Below, piece after piece: positions 1-5,331 of a stretch of DNA of 5,331 nt. The translations under genes were made by a program, and so were the position numbers. The DNA comes from CAYYTU01 sp964474655. GTDB taxonomy: Bacteria > Chloroflexota > Anaerolineae > B4-G1. How positions within the stretch are numbered: the stretch's first letter is position 1; each line of letters begins with the position of its first letter. The notes beneath the pieces were generated by a model that saw only the letters and a list, made by a program, of their open reading frames with translations, ran no database searches and had not been told where the DNA came from. The stretch spans positions 1 to 5,331 of the forward strand of contig CAYYTU010000138.1 of assembly GCA_964474655.1 (NCBI GenBank), written 5' to 3'.

Positions 1-2091
1 GTGGATGCGCTCCTCCAGGTCGCTGCGCACCTGGTCGTAGTAGCCGACGCCGGCGTCGGGCTGGCGCTTCTTGCAGACCAAGAGGATGGAGGAGGCCAGC
101 GCAGCGCTGCTGTGAGCGAGCAGGCGCGTCCCCATTTCGGTATGCAGGGGCCAAGATGCGTTGGCCACCAGCCCTGCTTCTAGCAGGCTATCAATGAGTG
201 TCTCCCAAGCAGCCGTTGACTTGTGAGCAAACATCACCGCACAACGCCCATCGGACTTCAGCACACGGTGTATCTCACAGAAAGCTTTTGTCATCTCTCG
301 TTCATAGAACCGCTTGGCATTTTCGTGACGATCTGGTTCTTGAATGATCTCTACTGACTTGGGTGTCAAAGGTGGTCGGAAGAGATCAGGATAGACCTCA
401 CCAAGAGTGCGCTTAAGCCAGACGTAGAAGAAGTCAGAAAGATCCGCATAAGCTACATTGTCATAGTAAGGGGGATCGGTAACCACTGCATCAAAATGGT
501 CTTTAGGGTATGCAAGAGAAGTAGCAGTACCTTGTTGAACTGTCGCAGGAAAGCTACTTGTTTGAGAACAATAATGAATAACATTCACCACTCCATCCAA
601 CTCATTAGTCCAATCCCTGGAGATTCCACTGAAAGGATTAGACTCAAGATAATCCCAGTTCATTGCTAAATGATTTTCTGAAGAGACACCGGGGCAAATT
701 GCTTCAAGATGACTAAACCAACGAGCCAAGGAGCAGTTAGTAGCAGCTAATTTGTCCAACGTCAGGGCCAAAAAGGTCACCACTGCCGCTGCATACTGTT
801 CACTCTCCACTTGCTCCAGAATTCTCTTGTGAGCTTCTCTCACCTTAGCAACGAATCTAACTAAAGCCAGGGTTTGTCGAGAATTAAAAATCTGACTCCA
901 GCGGGTCAGACCGTATAGAAGGATCCGAAAACCAGAATTTCCATGTGCTCGCTCTTGGGGTATTGGTTCTTCCGGCGTCAAAGGGAGACGACCCTCATAT
1001 TCGGACTCAAATCGCTGCAATTGCTCTCGTGCCTTCTCAAATCTGGATACATCACTCCTAGTGAAAGCACGGTAATCCTTGCCGTGACCATATCCTGCTG
1101 TAGTGATCACCGCAAGCGGCACCTCAGCCATCCGCCCGGCCTGACCCTCGCTGCGCACATAGTCGGCCTCCACCGTCTGCCCGCACACCAAACAGGTGGC
1201 CGAGCCGCGGCTGCTCGTGCCCTCCGAAGGATCGAAGTCGTCGGGGATCTCGTCTCCGCGCACGACCTCGAAGGAGACCTCCTTCGCCTTCCGATCCACC
1301 ACTGGCTTGAGCGCCACCTTCGTCTTGCCGCTCTTGCGCCGCAGCCAGAACTGCTTGACCAGCGGCATCGTCGCCCCGCAGGAGGGGTTGGGGCACTCGA
1401 CCGTCCGCGCCCAGAGGTAGGCCACGATGGTATCATCACCAGCCGGATTTTCGTAGAACTCGCCGATCTCGGCGCGAGCCTGCTCCAGCACCCAGTTACC
1501 CCAGCGTTCCACGTCGTCCGCCAGCGTGCGCTCACCGGCGGGCTGATCCAGGCCCTCCATCTGCAGCTGCTCACCCTCTGGTCCCATCTCCGGCAGATGA
1601 TCCTGCTCCAGCGGTTGGGCCGGGCCGGGCACGCCATCGGCGTACTTCTGCGGATAGACCAGGGTACAGAGATTGATTAGATACGCCACCGGATTCAACT
1701 CGACGGCGTGGGTATCGCAGCCCAGCCGTAGGGCTTCCAAGGGAATAATGCCCCCGCCGGCGAAAGGATCGAGGACTTTTGGAGATTGCCCGTCGAAGTG
1801 TTCAGCGATTAGGTCTCTCGCCCTTCCGACGATGTTGTCATCCAGCGAAGCATCCCAGGTACAAGCACTCGCAACGAATTGCTCCAATTTCTCGCGCTTT
1901 TCCTCGTCTTCGGGAGCATCGAGGAGCGTTGCCAAGACAGCAGCCCGCGCGGCTGCCGTCGGACGGCGCGCCCACCAAATGTGCAGCGCCTTGATCTGTC
2001 CAGTACGGACACCCTGCTTCTGTTTCGCGGACAGTCGGCTGATATCGTAAAGCGGCAGGTTGACTTCGATGAGGCGGCGGTTGTCGGTCAT
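1..2091 (-). CDS. DUF1156-family (COG1743) adenine-specific DNA methyltransferase with Zn-ribbon, C-terminus outside the window
   Basis: Reading every codon from the ATG at 2091 down to position 1 gives 697 codons with no stop, so the gene runs off the left edge; relatives are, from memory, about 900-1000 aa. The N-terminus (RLIEVNLPL, then HIWWARRP at residues 37-44) is the DUF1156 signature. The SAM-binding motif I is DPFAGGG (108-114), followed by an acidic motif VELNP (130-134). The catalytic motif IV is TDPPYYDNV (538-546), the DPPY form expected of N6-adenine methylation. RVLKSDG (609-615) and FAHKSTAAW (621-629) are further family blocks. A CPNPSC pair (C233, C238) and a CLVC pair (C300, C303) look like the zinc ribbon. 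Motif I precedes motif IV by over 400 residues, as in alpha-type enzymes. The start is supported by AAGGAAG seven bases or less upstream. It begins 10 bp after the nuclease stop, so co-translation is likely. Residues about 338-637 are encoded by markedly AT-richer DNA than the rest. The family assignment is firm; target sequence and role in defence are inferred. Confidence 0.93.
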   Translation of the reverse strand, partial: MTDNRRLIEVNLPLYDISRLSAKQKQGVRTGQIKALHIWWARRPTAAARAAVLATLLDAPEDEEKREKLEQFVASACTWDASLDDNIVGRARDLIAEHFDGQSPKVLDPFAGGGIIPLEALRLGCDTHAVELNPVAYLINLCTLVYPQKYADGVPGPAQPLEQDHLPEMGPEGEQLQMEGLDQPAGERTLADDVERWGNWVLEQARAEIGEFYENPAGDDTIVAYLWARTVECPNPSCGATMPLVKQFWLRRKSGKTKVALKPVVDRKAKEVSFEVVRGDEIPDDFDPSEGTSSRGSATCLVCGQTVEADYVRSEGQAGRMAEVPLAVITTAGYGHGKDYRAFTRSDVSRFEKAREQLQRFESEYEGRLPLTPEEPIPQERAHGNSGFRILLYGLTRWSQIFNSRQTLALVRFVAKVREAHKRILEQVESEQYAAAVVTFLALTLDKLAATNCSLARWFSHLEAICPGVSSENHLAMNWDYLESNPFSGISRDWTNELDGVVNVIHYCSQTSSFPATVQQGTATSLAYPKDHFDAVVTDPPYYDNVAYADLSDFFYVWLKRTLGEVYPDLFRPPLTPKSVEIIQEPDRHENAKRFYEREMTKAFCEIHRVLKSDGRCAVMFAHKSTAAWETLIDSLLEAGLVANASWPLHTEMGTRLLAHSSAALASSILLVCKKRQPDAGVGYYDQVRSDLEERIH
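2051..2091 (-). repeat. 41-bp direct repeat, copy A (5' end of the intact methylase gene)
   Basis: These 41 bases encode residues 1-14 (MTDNRRLIEVNLPL) of the methylase, with the ATG at the outer end. They match 3271-3311 at 40 of 41 positions in the same orientation; the single difference is C at 2069 versus T at 3289 on the plus strand, which is synonymous (ATC/ATT). Similarity stops abruptly at the next codon. The near-identity of the DNA beside diverged flanks points to recombination or gene conversion between two DUF1156 genes. Confidence 0.9.
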
Positions 2092-2101
2092 AATCTTCCT
2101 T

Positions 2102-3082
2102 TCAGAACTGATAACGGTCTTCGATGTAACTATACCATTCGGCAAGTGCAGGAAACGCGCTCACATCGAAGGACTGAAAAAGATCCTCGGTGTGAACTTC
2201 GACAAATCGCTCGGGCTTGTGCAGAAGCGACTTCCACACACTGGTAGCGGATTTGCCCAATGGATCAAGATTGGGCGAGGTGATCCGTCGGAAATCGGTG
2301 TTCTTTGCAGGACAGATATGCACCACGGTCACTACGTCGGCCCCAAGCTCGCGATGCTTTTCCATCTCGTGAGCCAACAGCTGCTGACGCATCATCTGGT
2401 AAAAGGGCTCGTAGAACAGATCCAGGTAGTCGGGCACCTGGCTCGCATCGATGGGACCGTCGGCTGCTTCGAAGGAATCCCGATAGATCGCCTGCCGACG
2501 CGCACCGCTCTTACCCTCAGCTTTCGAGGTGCGTCCATACGACTCCGTGTATTTCCACTCAATGACGGCGATCTGAGTGCGCCCTGATGCATCCTCAAAA
2601 CGCACAGCCGCATCAAAGCTGGTGAAGTTGGCCCCACGCGTACGCGGTCTATCACCACGCTTCAGCTCCCCCAAGTAATTCTTCAGGCCGATCCATTCCA
2701 TCGCCAGCCAGAGCCCCGAGTCCTCCATCGGTATCACCCGCTTTAACGATGGGAAGATGGGGCGCAGAAGGGTCCCCAGGGCTTCTGGCCTCTCGGCGAA
2801 AGGGAAGAGGAAATTCACGCAGCTGACCATCGAGTCGCACAGATGGTTGCTACACTTGCAGTGCGGACCGTGATGCCATTTGATGTCAAAAGCAGCAAAG
2901 TACCCTAGCGCCGACAGTCGAATGCCGGGATATAGGTTCTCCTCAGCGCAGGTTTTGGGAAGACAGAACTCACGAGGACGTCTCCAGTATTCCCCTGGCT
3001 CACGCGCCGCCTCGCTGACGTAGGGCGTTGTCTGTTTCCAAGTGCTCAGCCGTTGCTTTTCGGCATCCAGGTATTTGCCCAT
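2102..3082 (-). CDS. PGN_0703-family putative restriction endonuclease (PD-(D/E)XK fold)
   Basis: The 326-aa product resembles the proteins named PGN_0703 family putative restriction endonucleases. The family-like blocks are CVNFLFPFAERPEALGTLLR (88-107) and the nuclease core FTSFDAAVRF (153-162), followed by IAVIEWKYTESYG (171-183). D157 and the E175-W-K177 pair fit the metal-binding D...ExK of a PD-(D/E)XK nuclease, presumably cutting DNA in the cytoplasm. A Cys/His-rich stretch, H70, H71, H74, C75, C77, H80, C82, C88, precedes the core, with C40 and C45 further upstream, and might bind metal. The ATG at 3082 is preceded by a purine-rich GAAAGAGAG, a modest ribosome site. The TGA (2102-2104) lies 10 bp before the methylase ATG, arguing for one operon and a cleave/protect pairing. 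The fold and family are well supported by motifs; nuclease activity and partnership with the methylase are inferred. An alternative is a standalone or Type IV-like nuclease that merely sits beside a methylase. Confidence 0.82.
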   Translation of the reverse strand: MGKYLDAEKQRLSTWKQTTPYVSEAAREPGEYWRRPREFCLPKTCAEENLYPGIRLSALGYFAAFDIKWHHGPHCKCSNHLCDSMVSCVNFLFPFAERPEALGTLLRPIFPSLKRVIPMEDSGLWLAMEWIGLKNYLGELKRGDRPRTRGANFTSFDAAVRFEDASGRTQIAVIEWKYTESYGRTSKAEGKSGARRQAIYRDSFEAADGPIDASQVPDYLDLFYEPFYQMMRQQLLAHEMEKHRELGADVVTVVHICPAKNTDFRRITSPNLDPLGKSATSVWKSLLHKPERFVEVHTEDLFQSFDVSAFPALAEWYSYIEDRYQF

Positions 3083-3200
3083 TCGTTTCTCTCTTTCAGA
3101 TCTTCAATCATCCAATCATACGTGGTATCCCGTAGCTCAAGAGCCTCGCGGACTCTATTGGGCGCGATCACCGGATGTGGAGTGTGCTGATGTGCCCGTG

Positions 3201-3227
3201 CCTGCCTGTGCGTAGCACGCAGACAGG
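3201..3227. repeat. 27-bp imperfect palindrome inserted in frame in the methylase remnant
   Basis: On the plus strand the left arm is CCTGCCTGTGCGT (3201-3213), the loop AGC, and the right arm ACGCAGACAGG (3217-3227). The arms pair over 11 positions with a 2-base bulge and one mismatch/wobble. Its length is a multiple of three, and it adds nine codons exactly between the conserved Arg (CGC, 3228-3230) and His (CAC, 3198-3200) of the DUF1156 motif. Its clean edges and hairpin form suggest a small dispersed palindromic element (REP/MITE-like), although no second copy exists in this window. Confidence 0.7.
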
Positions 3228-3270
3228 GCGGATCGACTTCTCCCGCGCGGATTGGGCGGAGACTTCGACC

Positions 3271-3311
3271 AGCGGCAGGTTGACTTCAATGAGGCGGCGG
3301 TTGTCGGTCAT
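3271..3311 (-). repeat. 41-bp direct repeat, copy B (5' end of the methylase remnant)
   Basis: This is the partner of the repeat at 2051-2091, 40/41 identical and offset by 1,220 bp in the same orientation. It covers the first 14 codons of the decayed methylase. Together the two copies flank the nuclease gene. Recombination between them would delete the nuclease and fuse the remnant's ribosome site to the intact methylase; conversely, they may mark how the nuclease came to lie here. Confidence 0.9.
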
Positions 3312-3332
3312 AGCGTTTCCTTTTGGTGCTAG

Positions 3333-3366
3333 AGCCTTGCGGGGGCACGGAGCCTCCCGCAAGGCT
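3333..3366. other. Perfect 11-bp stem-loop downstream of the LVIVD gene
   Basis: AGCCTTGCGGG (3333-3343) is exactly complementary to CCCGCAAGGCT (3356-3366), with a 12-base loop. It lies 6 bases past the stop codon of the LVIVD gene and 21 bases before the remnant ATG. A GC-rich hairpin in this place could slow or end transcription or protect the mRNA 3' end. However, neither strand carries a T-run after the stem (the minus strand continues CTAGCACCAAAA), so it is not a standard intrinsic terminator. Its arms share CCTTGCG and GCAAGGCT with the stem-loop region at 5213-5245 on the other side of the gene. Confidence 0.65.
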
Positions 3367-3372
3367 TGGTAT

Positions 3373-5181
3373 CTATTGACTACGCAAGACGAGAGGGAGA
3401 TAGACGCGATTGGTCGGGCCGAGCAGCGCGAAGCGGCTCAGGTGACAGATGGGCACGCTGAGCACGCGCTTGGCCGGGTCGCGGACGTAGCCCGACGTCG
3501 GATTGCAGGTCTCCGCTGCGTCCTGCCACACCCCGCCGTCCCACCAGCGCAGTGTCAACTGACTCTCGTCTGAGACCAGGCGCACGTCCTGCTCGCTGTA
3601 GTGGATGGTGACAGTCACCGGTTCGTTGAAGACGAAGTCAGGCTGGTGCACGCCGCCCTGGTAGGCCTCCAGATCGAAGGCGTGCCCGGCGACGGCCAGA
3701 TCGGCGCTGCCGCTGGCGACGGTCGGCGTGAGCACGACGGTTGTCGTCTCGGTGACGGTGCCGCGCGGGAAGGTGAGCGTGGTAGTCAGGCCCTGGGTGT
3801 CGGTGTAGGCGAGCGTGTTGGGCAAGTTGGCGGTACCGGATAGCGTGAGCGTGGTCGAGACCGGCGGGTGGAGCATCGTAAAATCTTGACCGGTGGCATC
3901 CGGCGGCACGGTGACGGTGCGCGTGGGTGGGACGAAGACCCAGGCGGGTTCGGTGGGAATAATGGTGTAGACGCCGGCGCTGAGACCAGGGATGGTGTAG
4001 GCGCCGGTGGCGTTAGTGATGGCGGAGCCGCCGGCTCCGGTTGAGACGCTGACGTTGGAAAGAGGATCACCATTGCTGCTCCGCACTCGACCGGATGCAG
4101 AGAAATCCGTGTAGCGCAGGATGATCACCCCAGTATCATAGTCGGCCACATAGGCATAGCCTTTCTCGACATATACATCTAGGGAGTATCCCGGCGTGTC
4201 GTAGTATCCGACCTCCGCGGGGCTGGAGGGGATGGAGACATCCACCACGCGCAGGCCCTGCTCCCAATCCGCCACGTAGGCGTAATCCGCGCTGACGTAG
4301 ACATCTACCGCGAGCCCTGGCGTGCTGTGGGAACCAACCCCAGTCGGGAGGCTTGGATCGCTGACGTCGACGATGTGCAGTCCTTCATCCTCATCGGTCA
4401 CATAGGCGTAACTCCCAGTGACGTACACGCCCACGGAATACCCCGGCGTGTCGTAGCTCCCCACCTCGATGGGATTGGTCGGGTCGCTCACGTCCACCAC
4501 CTGCAAGCCGCCACCTCCAGCAGCCAAGTAGGCGTAGTCACCGCTGACGGCCACGCCTGAGGCCCAGGCCGGTCTTGATGTTTCGAGATATCCCACCTCG
4601 GTGGGGCTCGTCGGATCACGCACGTCCACCACCCTCAGTCCCCACCAATCATCAGCCACGTAAGCGTAGCCTTCGCTGACGTCTACCTCCGTAGCCCACC
4701 AAGGCGTCTGGTGGGATCCGATCTCAGCGGGGGCGGTCGGGTCACTTACATCTATCACTCGCAGTTTGGTATCTCGCCCAGTGACCACGTAGGCGTAGTC
4801 ACTGTGAATAGCTATGTCCTTCACATCGCCAGGCGTAGGTATAGGCGGTGTCTTCCCCACCACGGTGGGTGAGGTTGGATTGGAGACATCCACGATGGTA
4901 AACGTCTTCTCGTCGCCTATGTAGGCGTAATCTCCCCGTACGGCCACGGCGGAAGTGTCCCGTCCGATATGACCTACAAACTCCACGTTTTCGGCATCGT
5001 CTTGCTCCACTGATGGCACTGAAGGCACACCGAGGCCGTTGAGAGATGATTCAGCGGCGTTAGTATTGCTCAGCGCCTTCAGTGGTTTAGAGTGGTGAGC
5101 CTCGGTCGGTATGCCGGGGGTCACCGCCAGGATCAACAAGGCTGCAAACGTCAAGCTGAATACTCCTGTGTGTTTCAACAT
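3373..5181 (-). CDS. Secreted LVIVD-repeat beta-propeller protein with carboxypeptidase-regulatory-like domain
   Basis: The 602-aa protein begins with a signal peptide: Lys3/His4, a hydrophobic run at about 7-20, and a probable cleavage after TEA (26-28). Seven repeats follow, each opening with YAY at residues 85, 129, 172, 216, 258, 300 and 342 (period 42-44). Six of them contain an (I/V)VDVS-type core followed by a DPTSP-like turn. This is the LVIVD pattern, and seven copies fit a seven-bladed propeller. Residues about 361-436 (SGRV, GDPLSNVSVS, GAYTIPGLSAGVYT) look like a carboxypeptidase-regulatory-like beta-sandwich. Residues about 440-590 form an extracellular beta-rich module with two cysteines (C559, C579). 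The end, RVYLPLVLRSQ, resembles tails of exported Chloroflexota proteins. AAAGGGG about seven bases before the ATG supports this start. I know of no enzymatic function for LVIVD proteins; surface binding or adhesion is a guess. An exported protein among restriction-type genes is out of place, and the gene is bracketed by related stem-loops, so it may be a passenger. Confidence 0.92.
   Translation of the reverse strand: MLKHTGVFSLTFAALLILAVTPGIPTEAHHSKPLKALSNTNAAESSLNGLGVPSVPSVEQDDAENVEFVGHIGRDTSAVAVRGDYAYIGDEKTFTIVDVSNPTSPTVVGKTPPIPTPGDVKDIAIHSDYAYVVTGRDTKLRVIDVSDPTAPAEIGSHQTPWWATEVDVSEGYAYVADDWWGLRVVDVRDPTSPTEVGYLETSRPAWASGVAVSGDYAYLAAGGGGLQVVDVSDPTNPIEVGSYDTPGYSVGVYVTGSYAYVTDEDEGLHIVDVSDPSLPTGVGSHSTPGLAVDVYVSADYAYVADWEQGLRVVDVSIPSSPAEVGYYDTPGYSLDVYVEKGYAYVADYDTGVIILRYTDFSASGRVRSSNGDPLSNVSVSTGAGGSAITNATGAYTIPGLSAGVYTIIPTEPAWVFVPPTRTVTVPPDATGQDFTMLHPPVSTTLTLSGTANLPNTLAYTDTQGLTTTLTFPRGTVTETTTVVLTPTVASGSADLAVAGHAFDLEAYQGGVHQPDFVFNEPVTVTIHYSEQDVRLVSDESQLTLRWWDGGVWQDAAETCNPTSGYVRDPAKRVLSVPICHLSRFALLGPTNRVYLPLVLRSQ
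4108..4929 (-). repeat. Seven LVIVD coding repeats, period about 126-132 bp
   Basis: This stretch encodes residues 85-358 of the secreted propeller. On the plus strand the blades show as recurring GTAGGCGTA- or CATAGGCGTA-like words (Tyr-Ala-Tyr) and TCCACCAC/CACGTCCACC-like words (Val-Asp-Val), spaced by about 130 bp. The last blade (342-358) lacks the VDVS half. In a propeller, this half is often supplied by the N-terminal strand to close the ring. The variation between copies is mostly conservative, so this is an old protein repeat, not a DNA satellite. Confidence 0.85.
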
Positions 5182-5214
5182 TCTTTACCCCTTTCTGATG
5201 GCTCCGATACTGAA

Positions 5215-5243
5215 CCTTGCGAAGTTTTGGACCCTTTGCAAGG
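5215..5243. other. Stem-loop between the upstream gene and the LVIVD gene
   Basis: CCTTGCGAAG (5215-5224) pairs with CTTTGCAAGG (5234-5243) around a 9-base loop, with one G-T wobble in the 10-bp stem. On the minus strand it begins directly after the stop codon of the partial upstream gene and ends 33 bases before the LVIVD start. No T-run follows on the minus strand (AACCTTGC is part of the arm, then TTCAGTATCGG), so a terminator role is doubtful. The outer arms match those of the stem-loop at 3333-3366. Confidence 0.5.
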
Positions 5244-5331
5244 CTACCCATAGTTCACCTCCCGCTGCTCCGCCACCGCCCGCCAGGCGCCGTGCTCGAC
5301 CCGATAGCTGGTCACCTTGATCTCCTCCTCC
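5244..5331 (-). CDS. C-terminal end of an unidentified upstream gene
   Basis: From the right edge, one minus-strand frame stays open for 28 codons and ends in TAG (5244-5246). It starts with EEEIKVTSYRVEHG and ends with EVNYG. The GC-rich third positions, the alternating charged/hydrophobic pattern and the position just before a spacer with a stem-loop suggest a genuine C-terminus. I do not recognise the protein. In DUF1156 loci the neighbours are often helicases or DUF499 ATPases, but nothing visible identifies this one. The gap to the LVIVD ATG is 62 bp, so read-through from this gene is possible. Confidence 0.45.
   Translation of the reverse strand, partial: EEEIKVTSYRVEHGAWRAVAEQREVNYG

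Larger units (their letters stand above)
3168..3311 (-). pseudogene. Decayed 5' fragment of a second DUF1156 DNA methylase gene
   Basis: An ATG at 3311, preceded by AAAGGAA, opens a 47-codon frame. It starts with MTDNRRLIEVNLPL, identical to the intact methylase, then continues VEVSAQSAREKSIR (15-28) and HGHISTLHI (38-46), the canonical DUF1156 N-terminus. Nine extra codons (PVCVLRTGR, 29-37) split the conserved SIR-HGH junction; they come from a palindromic insert. The frame ends in TGA exactly where the second Trp of HIWWARRP should be, and the first Trp is Arg. Beyond the stop, similarity seems to continue in frame (SRP then IESAR, to about 3144) before being lost next to the nuclease gene. 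No SAM-binding or catalytic motif remains, so the product cannot be an active methylase. After residue 14 it differs clearly from the intact neighbour, so it comes from a paralogue and is not a simple copy. A 47-aa peptide could still be translated. I chose the 3311 start over an upstream ATG at 3362 because the homology and ribosome site both begin here. Confidence 0.85.

Noticed and set aside
1107..1637. Minus-strand frames of 176 and 90 codons suggesting a frameshifted methylase
   Set aside because: They are out of frame with the methylase ATG. I read all codons from 2091 to 1 and found no TAA, TAG or TGA in the true frame, so no frameshift is needed.
943..1680. A 245-codon plus-strand open frame
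   Set aside because: It lies entirely antisense to the methylase gene, whose opposite-strand frame is continuous and carries the zinc-ribbon cysteines. The plus-strand translation has a His/Leu/Arg-rich composition typical of a GC-rich shadow.
3168..3362. A longer 64-aa version of the methylase remnant starting at 3362
   Set aside because: The extra 17 codons lie in the stem-loop and have no DUF1156 similarity. The ribosome site and homology both begin at 3311.
3333..3366. Intrinsic terminator
   Set aside because: The stem is perfect and GC-rich, but no T-run follows on either strand, so only a stem-loop of unknown role is claimed.
3175..3573. Plus-strand 132-codon open frame across the remnant and the LVIVD gene end
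   Set aside because: It is antisense to two better-supported minus-strand frames and crosses the stem-loop and spacer. Its translation has no recognisable feature.
4108..4929. CRISPR-like or satellite repeats with a period of about 130 bp
   Set aside because: The period equals one propeller blade, substitutions keep the protein pattern and the frame is open throughout, so these are coding LVIVD repeats.
5180..5246. Small minus-strand ORF starting at the ATG within CTATGGGTAG near 5251
   Set aside because: It would be 54 codons, overlap the LVIVD start in another frame and lack a convincing homology pattern. The LVIVD start with AAAGGGG is much better supported.

Overview
All convincing genes lie on the minus strand and read from right to left. 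The best taxonomic guess is a member of the Chloroflexota (Anaerolineae/Roseiflexus-like). This rests mainly on the secreted protein at 3373-5181: an LVIVD beta-propeller, then a carboxypeptidase-regulatory-like domain, then a C-terminal module ending in a YLPLVLR-type tail, an architecture I associate with that phylum. The rest of the window is DNA-modification and restriction-like, so it resembles a defence or accessory island.

Layout in transcription order: (1) 5244-5331, the last 28 codons of an unidentified upstream gene; (2) 5182-5243, a short spacer with a stem-loop; (3) 5181-3373, the exported LVIVD protein of 602 aa; (4) 3372-3312, a spacer with a perfect 11-bp stem-loop; (5) 3311-3168, the decayed 5' end of a DUF1156-type adenine methylase gene, with an in-frame 27-bp palindromic insert and a stop in the conserved HIWWARRP motif; (6) 3082-2102, a PGN_0703-type PD-(D/E)XK nuclease of 326 aa; (7) 2091 to beyond position 1, a DUF1156 (COG1743) DNA methyltransferase, of which 697 uninterrupted codons are visible.

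The nuclease stop and the methylase start are only 10 bp apart, and a good Shine-Dalgarno sequence fills the gap. I infer a co-expressed restriction-modification or DNA-based defence pair. The locus has clearly been rearranged. The first 41 bp of the methylase gene recur 1,220 bp upstream (40/41 identical) at the start of the dead paralogue. The intact methylase contains a block of about 900 bp (about 181-1080) with much lower G+C than its flanks. The secreted propeller gene, an unlikely defence component, is bracketed by two stem-loops sharing the same CCTTGC/GCAAGG arms, as if it were a passenger.

There is no tRNA, rRNA, CRISPR array or recognisable transposase in the window. No gene-free stretch exceeds 300 bases: the longest, from 3083 to 3372, is mostly filled by the methylase remnant.
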